Source of the DNA: Novosphingobium sp. FKTRR1
GTDB lineage: Bacteria > Pseudomonadota > Alphaproteobacteria > Sphingomonadales > Sphingomonadaceae
DNA length: 64,000 nt
Reading direction: 5' to 3'
NCBI RefSeq assembly: GCF_020404405.1
Contig: NZ_JAIZDA010000010.1
Location: 62,001-126,000, forward strand
Shown: piece after piece, positions 56,375 to 64,000 of the stretch
How the letters are laid out: every line of letters starts with the position of its first letter
Position numbering within the stretch: the stretch's first letter is position 1
Translations under genes and position numbers: made by a program
Notes under the pieces: generated by a model
Databases searched by the model: none
The model's input: the letters and a program-made list of their open reading frames with translations, nothing else
What the model was told of the DNA's origin: nothing

Positions 56375-57466
56375 TCAGGCCCGGCCGATCAACCGCGCGG
56401 CCATCCGGTCGGCCACGAGGCCCGGCGTTTCGCCGCTGCCCACGCTTTCCTGCCAGATGGCGCGCAACCGATCGGGAATGGCCGCAATCAACCGCTCCAC
56501 TTGCGCCGGATCGGGCGCGATGCCACGTTGCCGCGCGTCATATTCCACGCCGATCGCCATCATCCCGCCCGCGTTGATCACATAATCGGGCGCAAGCAAC
56601 ACCCCGCGCGCCTGCAGCGCCTGCGCCTCGGCCGGGCTGGCCAACTGGTTGTTGGCTCCACCCGCCACGATCGGGGCCTGCATGGCGGCGACGGCCTGCG
56701 CATCGATCACGCCGCCCAAGGCGCAAGGGCACAGCACATCGCAAGGCAGCGCCATGATGTCGGTGGCAGGCACTTCATCGGCCCCGATGCTGGCGGCCAA
56801 CGCCTGCGCCTTGGCCCGATCGCGCCCCGCCAGCGTTACCCGCGCGCCCCGTTCCACCAGCAACCGCGCGGTGGCCATGCCGACCGCCCCGACGCCCTGA
56901 ACCGCCACATGCAGCCCCGCCAGCGAGGTGCGGCCCATTTTCCACTCCACCGCCGCCGCAATTCCCGCGACAAGGCCCTTGGCCGTCCATGGTCCGGGTT
57001 GACCGATAGCGCCGGGCAAGCCTGACAGAAAGCGGGTGCGCCCGGCCATCGCGACCATGTCGTCGAGCGTCATGCCAGCATCCTGCGCGGTCACATAGCG
57101 CCCGCCAAGCGCTTCCACCGCATCGGCAAAGGCTTCTACCATCGCCCCGGTCTTAACCGGTGCAGTCTTGGCCGATACAGTCTTGGCCGACCCAAAGGTG
57201 GCTGGATGGTCGGGCAGCAGCATAACCGCCTTGCCCCCGCCCAGCGGCAGCCCGGCCATGGCGTTCTTGAAACTCATCGCGCGCGACAGCCGCAGCGCAT
57301 CGGCCACGCCCGCTGCCGTGTCGACATATGTTCCGGCGCGCACGCCGCCCGCAGCGGGCCCGCAATGAGTCGAATGAATCGCAATGATTGCCGACAAGCC
57401 GCTGGCTCGGTCATGCACGAACTGGATGAGTTCGTGCGCATCGAAGTCAGGCAGCAAACTGTCCAT
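56375..57466 (-). CDS. Glu/Leu/Phe/Val dehydrogenase family protein
   Basis: A 363-residue NAD(P)-dependent amino-acid dehydrogenase. Catalytic lysines are in MSFKNAMAGLPLGGGKA (K67 and K79), with the Rossmann region VAVQGVGAVGMATARLL near 190-206. It resembles leucine or valine dehydrogenase more than glutamate dehydrogenase by length. A short repeated stretch (KTVSAKTAPVKT, about 97-108) is inserted before the catalytic half, encoded by 15-bp repeats. The ATG is 27 bp after tRNA-His in the same orientation. Confidence 0.88.
   Translation of the reverse strand: MDSLLPDFDAHELIQFVHDRASGLSAIIAIHSTHCGPAAGGVRAGTYVDTAAGVADALRLSRAMSFKNAMAGLPLGGGKAVMLLPDHPATFGSAKTVSAKTAPVKTGAMVEAFADAVEALGGRYVTAQDAGMTLDDMVAMAGRTRFLSGLPGAIGQPGPWTAKGLVAGIAAAVEWKMGRTSLAGLHVAVQGVGAVGMATARLLVERGARVTLAGRDRAKAQALAASIGADEVPATDIMALPCDVLCPCALGGVIDAQAVAAMQAPIVAGGANNQLASPAEAQALQARGVLLAPDYVINAGGMMAIGVEYDARQRGIAPDPAQVERLIAAIPDRLRAIWQESVGSGETPGLVADRMAARLIGRA
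57148..57190 (-). repeat. 15-bp tandem repeat in the amino-acid dehydrogenase gene
   Basis: CAGTCTTGGCCGA occurs at 57163-57175 and 57178-57190 (period 15 bp); a degenerate third unit precedes them. It encodes the repeated Lys-Thr-containing insert, in frame. Confidence 0.7.
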
Positions 57467-57492
57467 GCATTTCCCGCCAATCCGGGGAAAAA

Positions 57493-57570
57493 TGGGGCGA
57501 TCGAGGGGGTTCGAACCCCCGACCTCCGGTACCACAAACCGGCGCTCTAACCAACTGAGCTACGATCGCC
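57493..57570 (-). tRNA. tRNA-His (anticodon GTG)
   Basis: Read on the minus strand it starts GGCGATCG and ends with encoded CCA. The acceptor stem pairs GCGATCG with CGATCGC; an extra 5' G (position -1) faces C73, the identity element of tRNA-His. The anticodon loop TTGTGGT gives GTG. The T arm is GGGGG/CCCCT with the loop TTCGAAC. Confidence 0.97.
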
Positions 57571-57697
57571 ACACACCCTGCAATCAGGGTCAGCAACGGC
57601 CACGGAAAGACCTTGGCGTTGCGAGACGCGCGCTTTTGCAGAAAGGCGACAAAATGAAAAGCGAAAATTGCATCAATCGCCATCCGGACCGCGCCGC

Positions 57698-58729
57698 TCA
57701 GCGACTTTCCTCGTCTCCCCAGCGACGCATCACCACGTGCGGACGCTCTGAACCGGCATCGATCAGACTCTCCACATCGAGCCGCAACGAACCAGCCGCG
57801 ACGTTCTGCCTCAATGCGTACCACCGACTGCGCACCCGCAACTGTCCAGGCGGAACAGTCAGACCCTCAGCCACCGGTCCGGTGGCCAGCTTGGGACCGG
57901 ACGCGGCCGACAGCCCCGCCCCGAATGCGCGCAGCACCGGTTCGCTGTTTTCCCAGCCATCGGGCGGCCGCGCGGCCAGCAGCGCCTGTGCCCGCGCCAA
58001 TGGCATGGCGGCAGGCGCAAGCATGGTCAGCAACGGTGCCTGATCGGGGCGCAAGGTGTTGACATTGATTGGCGAAAGTTCCGTTTCCGGCAGCGCGCAC
58101 AGCCATGGCCGCAACCGCTGGTAGAGTTGCGGCGTCATCCCCTTTACCGCGCGCAGCTCGCTAAGATCGGCGATCATCCGCCCGGCGGTGCGATAGGCGA
58201 CCGACTGGCGCAGATACCAGCCATCTTCCGCGCCATTGGGTGCGGGCGAATCGTCGCTATCGATCCAGTCTGCCATGGCATCGCTTAGCGGAAACGATTC
58301 GCCGGGCGGAATCGCCAGCGATGCCATCAACGCGCGCAATTGCCGCAGCGCCAAAAGCCGGGTCGAATACCCTTCGCTTGGTCCGGGTTCGACCAGCGAA
58401 TTGACGTTGAAGCAATTTCCCGCGTCGTCCAGCCTTGCGGTGATCCGCGCCCGCCCCAGCGCGGTCATCGTATCGCGGCCAAGTACCCCGGAACGCTCAA
58501 CGGTCCGCGCCGCATCGGCTGTCACCAACGCGCGCACATGCACCAGCCCGAGTTGTTCGCCGCCCGCCATTGCCAGTCGCGCCTCACCCATCGCTTGCGC
58601 ATTCACCGCGAGCCGGGTGGCCAGGTTGAGCCGATCGAGCATGATCGAGGCGATCACCGCCATGACCGCGACCAGCAGCAACACCGCGAGCAGCGCTGCG
58701 CCGGTGTCACGTTCGAAACGCCCGTTCAC
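57698..58729 (-). CDS. gspK: Type II secretion minor pseudopilin GspK
   Basis: A 343-residue protein that tips the type II secretion pseudopilus. The N-terminal GAALLAVLLLVAVMAVIA helix is preceded by DT-G, the prepilin-peptidase site; the large GspK domain follows, with GRARITARLDDAGNCFNVN and SDAMADWIDSDDSPAPNGAEDGWY, typical calcium/helical segments. The start is GTG 58729 overlapping the gspJ stop. Confidence 0.9.
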   Translation of the reverse strand: MNGRFERDTGAALLAVLLLVAVMAVIASIMLDRLNLATRLAVNAQAMGEARLAMAGGEQLGLVHVRALVTADAARTVERSGVLGRDTMTALGRARITARLDDAGNCFNVNSLVEPGPSEGYSTRLLALRQLRALMASLAIPPGESFPLSDAMADWIDSDDSPAPNGAEDGWYLRQSVAYRTAGRMIADLSELRAVKGMTPQLYQRLRPWLCALPETELSPINVNTLRPDQAPLLTMLAPAAMPLARAQALLAARPPDGWENSEPVLRAFGAGLSAASGPKLATGPVAEGLTVPPGQLRVRSRWYALRQNVAAGSLRLDVESLIDAGSERPHVVMRRWGDEESR

Positions 58730-59319
58730 GGAACGCCGGGCCCGACAGGAGTGACGACGCGCAACGGCACTTGCCCCGCCTTGAACGGAAGCAGGATCTC
58801 GACCGCAACCGGCAAATCGGTCGGCCCGGTTGGTTGCCAGGTGGCACGCCATCGCCCGTCGCCCATGCGCCAGCGTATCGTCGGCGCTGCGCGCAGCGCC
58901 AGCAACGCCGCGCCCTGATCCTGTGCAGCGCCATCCAGATAAGGATAACCTGTCCGCACCAGCGACCGGCCATCCCAGCGGTATTCGACCTTTTGCAGCG
59001 AAGCGCGCGGGGCGGCATCGGGGTTGTCCCAGCCCCCGCGCGTCAAACGCAGCAGCACCGCCCCGGTCGACTCCAGCGCGGGATGGACAATGCCACTCTG
59101 ATCGCGCGATGGGCGCGCCGCCGCCTGCGCCAGATCGGCTGTCCAGATCGCCAGAAAGCGACGGCGTTCGGCAATGGCAGCGGTGCGTTGGCGGCTGACC
59201 TGTTCGGCATCGACGCTAAAGCGCAGCAACAGCAGGCCACTGCTTGCCAGCATGGCGAAAATGCTGAGCGCCACAAGCATTTCGACCAGCGTGAAGCCGT
59301 TGACCGGTCGGCTGATCAT
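58726..59319 (-). CDS. gspJ: Type II secretion minor pseudopilin GspJ
   Basis: A 197-residue pseudopilin: leader MISRPVNG, cleavage before FTLVEMLVALSIFAM, then the minor-pseudopilin domain with YRWDGRSLVRTGYP. The ATG overlaps the gspI stop; the gene overlaps gspK by the GTGA arrangement. Confidence 0.92.
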   Translation of the reverse strand: MISRPVNGFTLVEMLVALSIFAMLASSGLLLLRFSVDAEQVSRQRTAAIAERRRFLAIWTADLAQAAARPSRDQSGIVHPALESTGAVLLRLTRGGWDNPDAAPRASLQKVEYRWDGRSLVRTGYPYLDGAAQDQGAALLALRAAPTIRWRMGDGRWRATWQPTGPTDLPVAVEILLPFKAGQVPLRVVTPVGPGVP

Positions 59320-59717
59320 GGCGCATCGCCACGGCGGATGAACTCAAGCGTCGTTGCAGGCGCCCCCCTGCCAGGAGCCGCATCCTGCACCACAAACCGC
59401 ACTTTCAGCAAAGCGCCATCGTCCAGCCGCGCGACGGATCGTTGCCACGCAAAACGGTGACCGGCGTTGGTTACGGCGCCGTCGGCAACCCCGACCGGCG
59501 GCGGAAGGGGATCGGACTGCGCCTCTGCGACAAGGTTATGGGCCACCACCTCGCGCAAGAAGCGCTGGTCAAGATCGGCCGTCTGTCCGAGCGAGAGACC
59601 TTCCAGCCGCTCCAGCGCCAATGCGGCAATGGCAAACACGGCAAGCGCCACCATCAGTTCAAGCAGCGTAAAGCCGCTGTCCACGCCTTTGCAGCCGGGG
59701 GTGCGGTCAACGCGCAT
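59316..59717 (-). CDS. gspI: Type II secretion minor pseudopilin GspI
   Basis: A 133-residue pseudopilin with leader ending DSG and the cleaved segment FTLLELMVALAVFAIAALALERLEG, then a small beta domain. Start chosen at ATG 59717, which gives a 15-residue leader and an 11-bp overlap with gspH; other ATGs further upstream would give leaders that are too long. Confidence 0.9.
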   Translation of the reverse strand: MRVDRTPGCKGVDSGFTLLELMVALAVFAIAALALERLEGLSLGQTADLDQRFLREVVAHNLVAEAQSDPLPPPVGVADGAVTNAGHRFAWQRSVARLDDGALLKVRFVVQDAAPGRGAPATTLEFIRRGDAP

Positions 59718-60198
59718 CGGCCATGACCCTTCCATCGCGGGTAACGCGCACCGTCGCCTGCGCATGGCCGTGCACCAACCGCATGGTCGCATCGGTATCG
59801 GCAAGCCCAAGCACGTCGAACACAACGCGCGACGGCGTTGCGGCGTGACGTGCGTCCGGCCCTGCTGTTGCGGCCTGCAAGGTGGTGCCGGACCGCCACC
59901 GTGTCAGCCCCCGTCGATCGCTGGCTAGCGGCGCCCAGCTTGCTTGCGTGCGTTGCTCAAGCGCGTAACCAGCGGGACCGACCACCAGTGCCACCGGCCG
60001 TGCGGATGTAACGGCGAGATCGCGCGCGGCGCTGGCCCGCGCCACCAATCGGTCGACCTCCTGCCGCAGCGACGCGTCGTCGCCCGGCAGTGCGATGGCC
60101 GCAACGCCCGCCAGCAAGGCCATGATGAACAGCACCGCCAGCATCTCGACCAGCGAGAAGCCCGAATGACGCAAACGCGAGGGATGCAAGGCGATCAC
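59707..60198 (-). CDS. gspH: Type II secretion minor pseudopilin GspH
   Basis: A 163-residue pseudopilin with leader MIALHPSRLRHSG and cleaved helix FSLVEMLAVLFIMALLAGVA. The GspH domain with GSAEQ-like beta strands follows. The start is GTG at 60198. First of gspH-I-J-K. No gspC-D-E-F-G or gspL-M-O gene is in the window; upstream lies the rpmE terminator region. Confidence 0.9.
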   Translation of the reverse strand: MIALHPSRLRHSGFSLVEMLAVLFIMALLAGVAAIALPGDDASLRQEVDRLVARASAARDLAVTSARPVALVVGPAGYALEQRTQASWAPLASDRRGLTRWRSGTTLQAATAGPDARHAATPSRVVFDVLGLADTDATMRLVHGHAQATVRVTRDGRVMADAR

Positions 60199-60287
60199 GC
60201 CCGAATGTTAGGCGATCCGCAAAGGCTGTGAACCGACGGAAGCGTCCGAAACCGCGCAATTCGGGCGGCAATCCGGATGCCCCAACG

Positions 60288-60312
60288 AAAAGGGGCGGCA
60301 CATGGCCGCCCC
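60288..60312 (-). terminator. Rho-independent terminator after rpmE
   Basis: On the minus strand GGGGCGGC (60305-60312) pairs with GCCGCCCC (60292-60299) across a 5-nt loop and is followed by four T residues. It lies 45 bp after the rpmE stop and about 90 bp before gspH. Confidence 0.9.
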
Positions 60313-60356
60313 CGATCCGTCTCGAACGAGAAGGATGCGTACTGACTGTTCGCCAG

Positions 60357-60581
60357 TTACTTCTTGAGCGAAAGCCCACCGAAGCGCTTGTTGAACTGGG
60401 CAACGCGGCCGCCCTGATCCAACTGGCGGGTACCGCCGGTCCACGCCGGGTGCGAGGTGGGATCGATTTCGAGCGTCATCGTGTCGCCTTCCTTGCCCCA
60501 GGTGGAGCGGGTCTCGAACACGGTGCCGTCGGTCATCTGCACCTTGATGAAGTGGTAGTCGGGGTGGATCTTGGGCTTCAT
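60357..60581 (-). CDS. rpmE: 50S ribosomal protein L31
   Basis: A 74-residue L31, starting [19 protein letters not shown], with the [25 protein letters not shown] core. It lacks zinc-binding cysteines, so it is the C-minus type and needs no zinc. An in-frame extension upstream to 60737 is not L31-like. Confidence 0.95.
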   Translation of the reverse strand: MKPKIHPDYHFIKVQMTDGTVFETRSTWGKEGDTMTLEIDPTSHPAWTGGTRQLDQGGRVAQFNKRFGGLSLKK

Positions 60582-60737
60582 GGCTTCTGGCTCCTGAGTG
60601 CCGCCGGTTCCGACCGGAAGCAGGGAATCTGGAAAGGCGCGCGCATAAGCGAATGTGGCGGCGTTGTCGAGATGAGTCTTTGCCGCATGCGCCCTTGGCG
60701 TCCGCCAAGGGCTTGGGGGAGCGGGCCGGTGCCGCAA

Positions 60738-60760
60738 GGAAGGGCCCCTTGAGCCCTTCC
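60738..60760 (-). terminator. Hairpin after fabZ
   Basis: GGAAGGGC (60738-60745) pairs with GCCCTTCC (60753-60760) right after the fabZ stop. No U-run follows; a further perfect 10-bp palindrome lies at 60691-60712. Weak terminator candidates. Confidence 0.4.
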
Positions 60761-60770
60761 CCTCACGATC

Positions 60771-61244
60771 TCAACTATCGGCAATCATCGCGGTGAAGCT
60801 GCATTCGGTGGCGATCTTGTCGCCCAGCATGGCCTTTGCGGCGAACTTGCACACGCGCGACCGCTTTTGCGTGAAGCTGACGTGCAGGTCGAGCAGGCAG
60901 CCGGGCAAGACCGGGGTGCGGAACTTCGCTTCCTCGATCGCCATGAAATAGACCAGCTTGCCCGACCCGGCGAGGCCGAGCGATTCGACGGCGAGCACGC
61001 CCGCCGCCTGCGCCAGCGCCTCGATCTGCAAGACACCCGGCATGATCGGGCGACCGGGGAAGTGACCCTGAAAGAACTGTTCGTTCATCGACACGGCCTT
61101 GATCGCGTGGATGCGCTCGTTCAGCACGAGTTCTGCCACCCGATCGACCAGCAACAAGGGATAGCGATGCGGCAGCGCCGCCATCACCTTGACGATATCG
61201 TAGTCGAGCGGGGCCGCAGCCCCGCCAGTCGTTTCTTCAGCCAT
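60771..61244 (-). CDS. fabZ: 3-hydroxyacyl-ACP dehydratase FabZ
   Basis: This 157-residue hot-dog-fold enzyme dehydrates 3-hydroxyacyl-ACP in fatty-acid synthesis. [12 protein letters not shown] has H26; catalytic His and Glu are in [20 protein letters not shown] (H61 and E75). It is 26 bp downstream of the skp/ompH stop. lpxD, which often lies between skp and fabZ, and lpxA are absent here. Confidence 0.97.
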   Translation of the reverse strand: MAEETTGGAAAPLDYDIVKVMAALPHRYPLLLVDRVAELVLNERIHAIKAVSMNEQFFQGHFPGRPIMPGVLQIEALAQAAGVLAVESLGLAGSGKLVYFMAIEEAKFRTPVLPGCLLDLHVSFTQKRSRVCKFAAKAMLGDKIATECSFTAMIADS

Positions 61245-61270
61245 GCCCCAAGCCCCGGTGCCCGTTACGC

Positions 61271-61999
61271 TTACCGGCCTTCGACCGGCTTCTTGCCGGG
61301 CTTGGCCGCAGCAGCGGCGGGCGCGGCAGGCGCTGCGCCACCCTGAGCGGCAGCGGCGGCAGCCTGCTTGGCCTGTGCTTCGCGCTGGGCGCGCGGCAGC
61401 CAGCCAGCGGGCGGCACGATGGCGGCGCTGGGGATGATCGCGTTGAGTTCGGTCAGCACGTCCTGATTCAGGTTATAGACCTGATCGGCCTTGAGCACGC
61501 TCTGCGCGTCGATCACGACAGTGACTTTGCGCTTGGCCATGGCTTGACCCATCGCCTGATCGAGCTTGTCCTGAATCTGTTCGAGCACGAACTGCTGGGC
61601 AACGTTGATCGGTTCGACCAGACCCTGAATCTCGCGCTCACCGGCCTGCTCGATCTCCTGGATCTGGGCATACTGCTGCTGCAGCGCGGTGCGGTTGGCG
61701 TTGGGGGCCTTCGAATCAGCATCCAGCTTTTCGTACAGCGGCTTCAACTGCGCGGTGATCTGCGCCTTGCGGGTGTTGGCCTGATCGATTTGCGCCTTGT
61801 ACGCGCCGGGGATCTGCCCGATCGCGGTCTTGAACGCGTTCGAGTTCTGCACGATCGCGGGCTGGTTGGCGATGGCGATGCCCGAAGCGACGATGCCGCC
61901 GGGAGTCGTCTGACCAGCGGCGGTCTGGGCCTGCGCCTGCGGAGCGACAGACAGGATGAGGCCAGCGGCAAGCGCGGCCGAAGTGCTTGCAAGTTTCAT
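61271..61999 (-). CDS. skp: OmpH/Skp-family periplasmic chaperone
   Basis: A 242-residue exported protein. The signal peptide ends near APQAQA (24). The Skp-like body has alternating coiled-coil helices ([40 protein letters not shown]) and a strand ([14 protein letters not shown]). Compared with E. coli Skp it has an Ala/Pro/Lys-rich extension of about 60 residues at the C-terminus. The ATG overlaps the bamA stop, in keeping with a role in outer-membrane protein delivery. Confidence 0.88.
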   Translation of the reverse strand: MKLASTSAALAAGLILSVAPQAQAQTAAGQTTPGGIVASGIAIANQPAIVQNSNAFKTAIGQIPGAYKAQIDQANTRKAQITAQLKPLYEKLDADSKAPNANRTALQQQYAQIQEIEQAGEREIQGLVEPINVAQQFVLEQIQDKLDQAMGQAMAKRKVTVVIDAQSVLKADQVYNLNQDVLTELNAIIPSAAIVPPAGWLPRAQREAQAKQAAAAAAQGGAAPAAPAAAAAKPGKKPVEGR

Positions 62000-64000
62000 C
62001 AGAACTGGGTTCCCACGTTGAAAGTAAACGATTTTGGTTTGTCGCCTTCAACCTTTGACAGGTTCTTGGCAAAGTCGATGCGGAACGGCCCGAACGGCGA
62101 GTTCCAGTTGACGCCGATGCCGACCGAGATACGCGGCTTGGGACTATCGCCCAGGAACACCTCGTCGAACTTCTGGATCACCGTGTTCGGCTTGCCGTTC
62201 GATGCGGTGGGCGAGGTCGTGGTGCTGCCGGTCACGGCGTCCTGATACAACAGGGTGGTGCCCGAAGTCGTCGGGTGGGCGATGCCGAACACGGCACCCG
62301 CATCCATGAAGATCGACGGCCGCAAGCCCAGTTCGCGCGCGCCCGAACCCAGCGGAATTTCCAGTTCGGCATGGCCAAGGTAGTAATACCGGCCGCCGAT
62401 GGCGTCATCGGCCCACTGGTTGCGATCGGTCGTCTGCGTGCCGCCGGTGCCAGTGGTCGTGTCGAAGCCGGTGTAATACTTGCGCAGCACGCGCGGGCCG
62501 ACGGCGCGGATGTCGAAGCCGCGGATCTGCGGTTCGCCAAGGAAGAAGCGGTCGGTCAGGCGCACGTCATCGATGCTGGGGTCGGTCGACCGGCTCGACA
62601 GCGCCTTGATCGCGCCGCCTTCACCGCGCAGCGAGAACACGAAGCCCTTGCCAACCGGGAAGTACCGCGCCGCGTTGGCGGTGATGCGGGCATAGCGCAC
62701 CGACCCGCCAAGACCGGCGACATCGGCGCCCAGCACGAACGACACACCCTTGGTCGGGCGCATGCGGTTGTCGAGCGTGTCATAGACCAGCGAGGTGCCG
62801 ATCATCGAGCTGACCCGCTTGCCGATGGCATCGCACAGGTAGCGCCCGGCCAGATAGATCGAGCACTGGCCGTTGAGGTAGTAGGTCGCCTGATCGAGCG
62901 TCACGTTGTCGAGGTTGAGCGTGTAGCGCCCGATCAACGAGACGTATTCGCTGAGCGGCACACCCGCGCGCACCTGAAAACCGGTGGTCGACTGCTTGTA
63001 AGTCGTGTTGCGGTTCGAGTTGTAGTAGTTGAAGCTGTTGTAATCGCGGCGATAGACATCCACGCCCAGCGACACGTTCTTGTCAAACACGTAAGGCTCG
63101 GTGAAGCTGACCTGCACCGACTTGCTGTAGCGCGACACGTCGCCCGACAGGCCGATGGTCTGGCCGCGTCCACGGAAGTTGTTCTGCTGGATCGAGGCCT
63201 GGAAGATGAAGCTTTCAAGGCTGGAGAAGCCCGCCGAAAGCTGCAACTGGCCGGTCGGCTTTTCCTCGACGTTGGCTTCGAGCAGGATGCGGTCGTTGGC
63301 CGCGCCCGGCTTCTGCTCGATCTCGAACTTTTCCTGGAAGTAACCCAGCGACTTGATGCGGTTGGACGAGCGCTTGATCTGGAACGAGTTGAACGCGTCG
63401 CCCTCGGCCAGACGGAATTCGCGGCGCACGACCTTGTCCTGCGTCAGCGTGTTGCCGTTCACGTCGACCCGCTCGACATAGACGCGCGGCGCCTCAGCCA
63501 TGCGGAAGGTGACCGACATCGTCAGGTCATCCTTGTTGCGGTTGAAGTCGGGCCGCACGTCGGCAAAGGCATAGCCGAAGCTGCCGACCGTTTCGGTCAG
63601 TGAATCAACCGTGTCCTCGACCAGCTTGGCGTTGTACCAGTCGTTCTTGTGCAGCGGCAGGCGCGCGGCCAGCTTCTCGCCGTCGAAGTCGCGCAACTGG
63701 CTTTCGACCTTCACGTCGCCGAACTTGTAGCGCTTGCCCTCTTCCACCACGTAGGTGATGATGAAGTCGCGCTTGTCCGGCGTCAGTTCGGCCACCGCCG
63801 ACACCACGCGGAAATCGGCATAGCCCTTGGTCAGATAGAACTGGCGCAGCTTCTGCTGGTCGAACGCCAGCCGGTCAGGATCGTAGCTGGTGCCCGACGA
63901 GAACACGCGGAAAATGCGCGACTGCTTGGTCACCATCTCGCTGCGCAACTGGCCGTCCTTGAACGTCTCGTTGCCGATGATGTTGATCTGGCGGACCTTG
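61999..64000 (-). CDS. bamA: Outer-membrane assembly factor BamA, 5' end outside window
   Basis: The C-terminal 666 residues of BamA, the central insertase of outer-membrane proteins. The window opens in a POTRA domain (QINIIGNETFKDGQLRSEM), continues through at least two more POTRA repeats (for example FADVRPDFNRNKDDLTMSV) and ends with the 16-strand barrel. The barrel holds the conserved IRGFDIRAVGPR (VRGF motif) near 62500 and ends FTFNVGTQF. The reading frame is open to 64000, so the gene starts outside. The stop overlaps the skp start. Confidence 0.97.
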   Translation of the reverse strand, partial: KVRQINIIGNETFKDGQLRSEMVTKQSRIFRVFSSGTSYDPDRLAFDQQKLRQFYLTKGYADFRVVSAVAELTPDKRDFIITYVVEEGKRYKFGDVKVESQLRDFDGEKLAARLPLHKNDWYNAKLVEDTVDSLTETVGSFGYAFADVRPDFNRNKDDLTMSVTFRMAEAPRVYVERVDVNGNTLTQDKVVRREFRLAEGDAFNSFQIKRSSNRIKSLGYFQEKFEIEQKPGAANDRILLEANVEEKPTGQLQLSAGFSSLESFIFQASIQQNNFRGRGQTIGLSGDVSRYSKSVQVSFTEPYVFDKNVSLGVDVYRRDYNSFNYYNSNRNTTYKQSTTGFQVRAGVPLSEYVSLIGRYTLNLDNVTLDQATYYLNGQCSIYLAGRYLCDAIGKRVSSMIGTSLVYDTLDNRMRPTKGVSFVLGADVAGLGGSVRYARITANAARYFPVGKGFVFSLRGEGGAIKALSSRSTDPSIDDVRLTDRFFLGEPQIRGFDIRAVGPRVLRKYYTGFDTTTGTGGTQTTDRNQWADDAIGGRYYYLGHAELEIPLGSGARELGLRPSIFMDAGAVFGIAHPTTSGTTLLYQDAVTGSTTTSPTASNGKPNTVIQKFDEVFLGDSPKPRISVGIGVNWNSPFGPFRIDFAKNLSKVEGDKPKSFTFNVGTQF

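Noticed and set aside
57575-57590. ACCCTG/CAGGGT hairpin just 5' of tRNA-His as a regulatory element
   Set aside because: A 6-bp stem is expected by chance in GC-rich DNA; may only be part of the leader.

Overview
The window is a chromosomal segment of a high-GC alphaproteobacterium. I read it as a sphingomonad, most likely Novosphingobium-like. Reasons: the protein sequences have the sphingomonad character throughout, the gene orders dapF-mtaB-ftsY-yciB, bamA-skp-fabZ and ccmCDEFGHI are alphaproteobacterial, SleB-type hydrolases and several TonB-dependent receptors are present, and a palindromic repeat of a type I recall from sphingomonads sits between sucB and lpd. No integrase, transposase, phage structural gene, CRISPR array or replication origin is visible. 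Species identity is inference.

Layout. 1-3.6 kb: the tail of a DsbA-like oxidoreductase and uvrA. 3.7-8.6 kb: a leftward cobalamin-uptake operon, btuB-btuF-btuC-btuD, headed by a cobalamin riboswitch. 8.7-10.6 kb: a SleB-type cell-wall hydrolase and a small unknown gene. 10.9-17.9 kb: TCA genes mdh, sucA, sucB and lpd, with an extragenic palindrome before lpd and a strong terminator after it. 18-21.4 kb: two small proteins and an IorAB-type molybdenum oxidoreductase. 21.5-25.6 kb: a glutamine-synthetase-like ligase divergent from a TonB receptor, with an inverted-repeat operator candidate between them. 25.7-31.2 kb: tRNA-Met, a YbjN-type protein, an M2 peptidase, an alpha/beta hydrolase, a TauE/SafE permease and a DUF4398-like protein. 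31.3-35.5 kb: asd, an MgtC-like protein and a DPP-IV-like peptidase.

35.6-43.1 kb holds the ffh-rpsP-rimM-trmD-rplS group, usually one compact cluster. Here it is split between rimM and trmD by about 3.9 kb carrying a small unknown gene, a LysR regulator, a serine hydrolase, a vapBC toxin-antitoxin pair and a lower-GC membrane protein. The last three reading frames run into trmD through four-base stop/start overlaps, which is the most unusual arrangement in the window. 43.3-48.9 kb: a GGDEF-EAL protein and dapF-mtaB-ftsY-yciB. 49-56.2 kb: kup and the cytochrome c maturation operon ccmC-D-E-F-G-H-I. 56.4-60.2 kb: an amino-acid dehydrogenase, tRNA-His and the minor-pseudopilin genes gspHIJK without the rest of the type II secretion operon. 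60.3-64 kb: rpmE, fabZ, skp/ompH and most of bamA, which runs off the right end.

Most of the window is ordinary housekeeping DNA. I found no clear new multi-gene system. The best leads are the toxin-antitoxin block fused upstream of trmD-rplS, the operator-like palindrome in the ligase/receptor intergenic region, the hairpin that may be the expression platform of the cobalamin riboswitch, and the orphan gspHIJK set.
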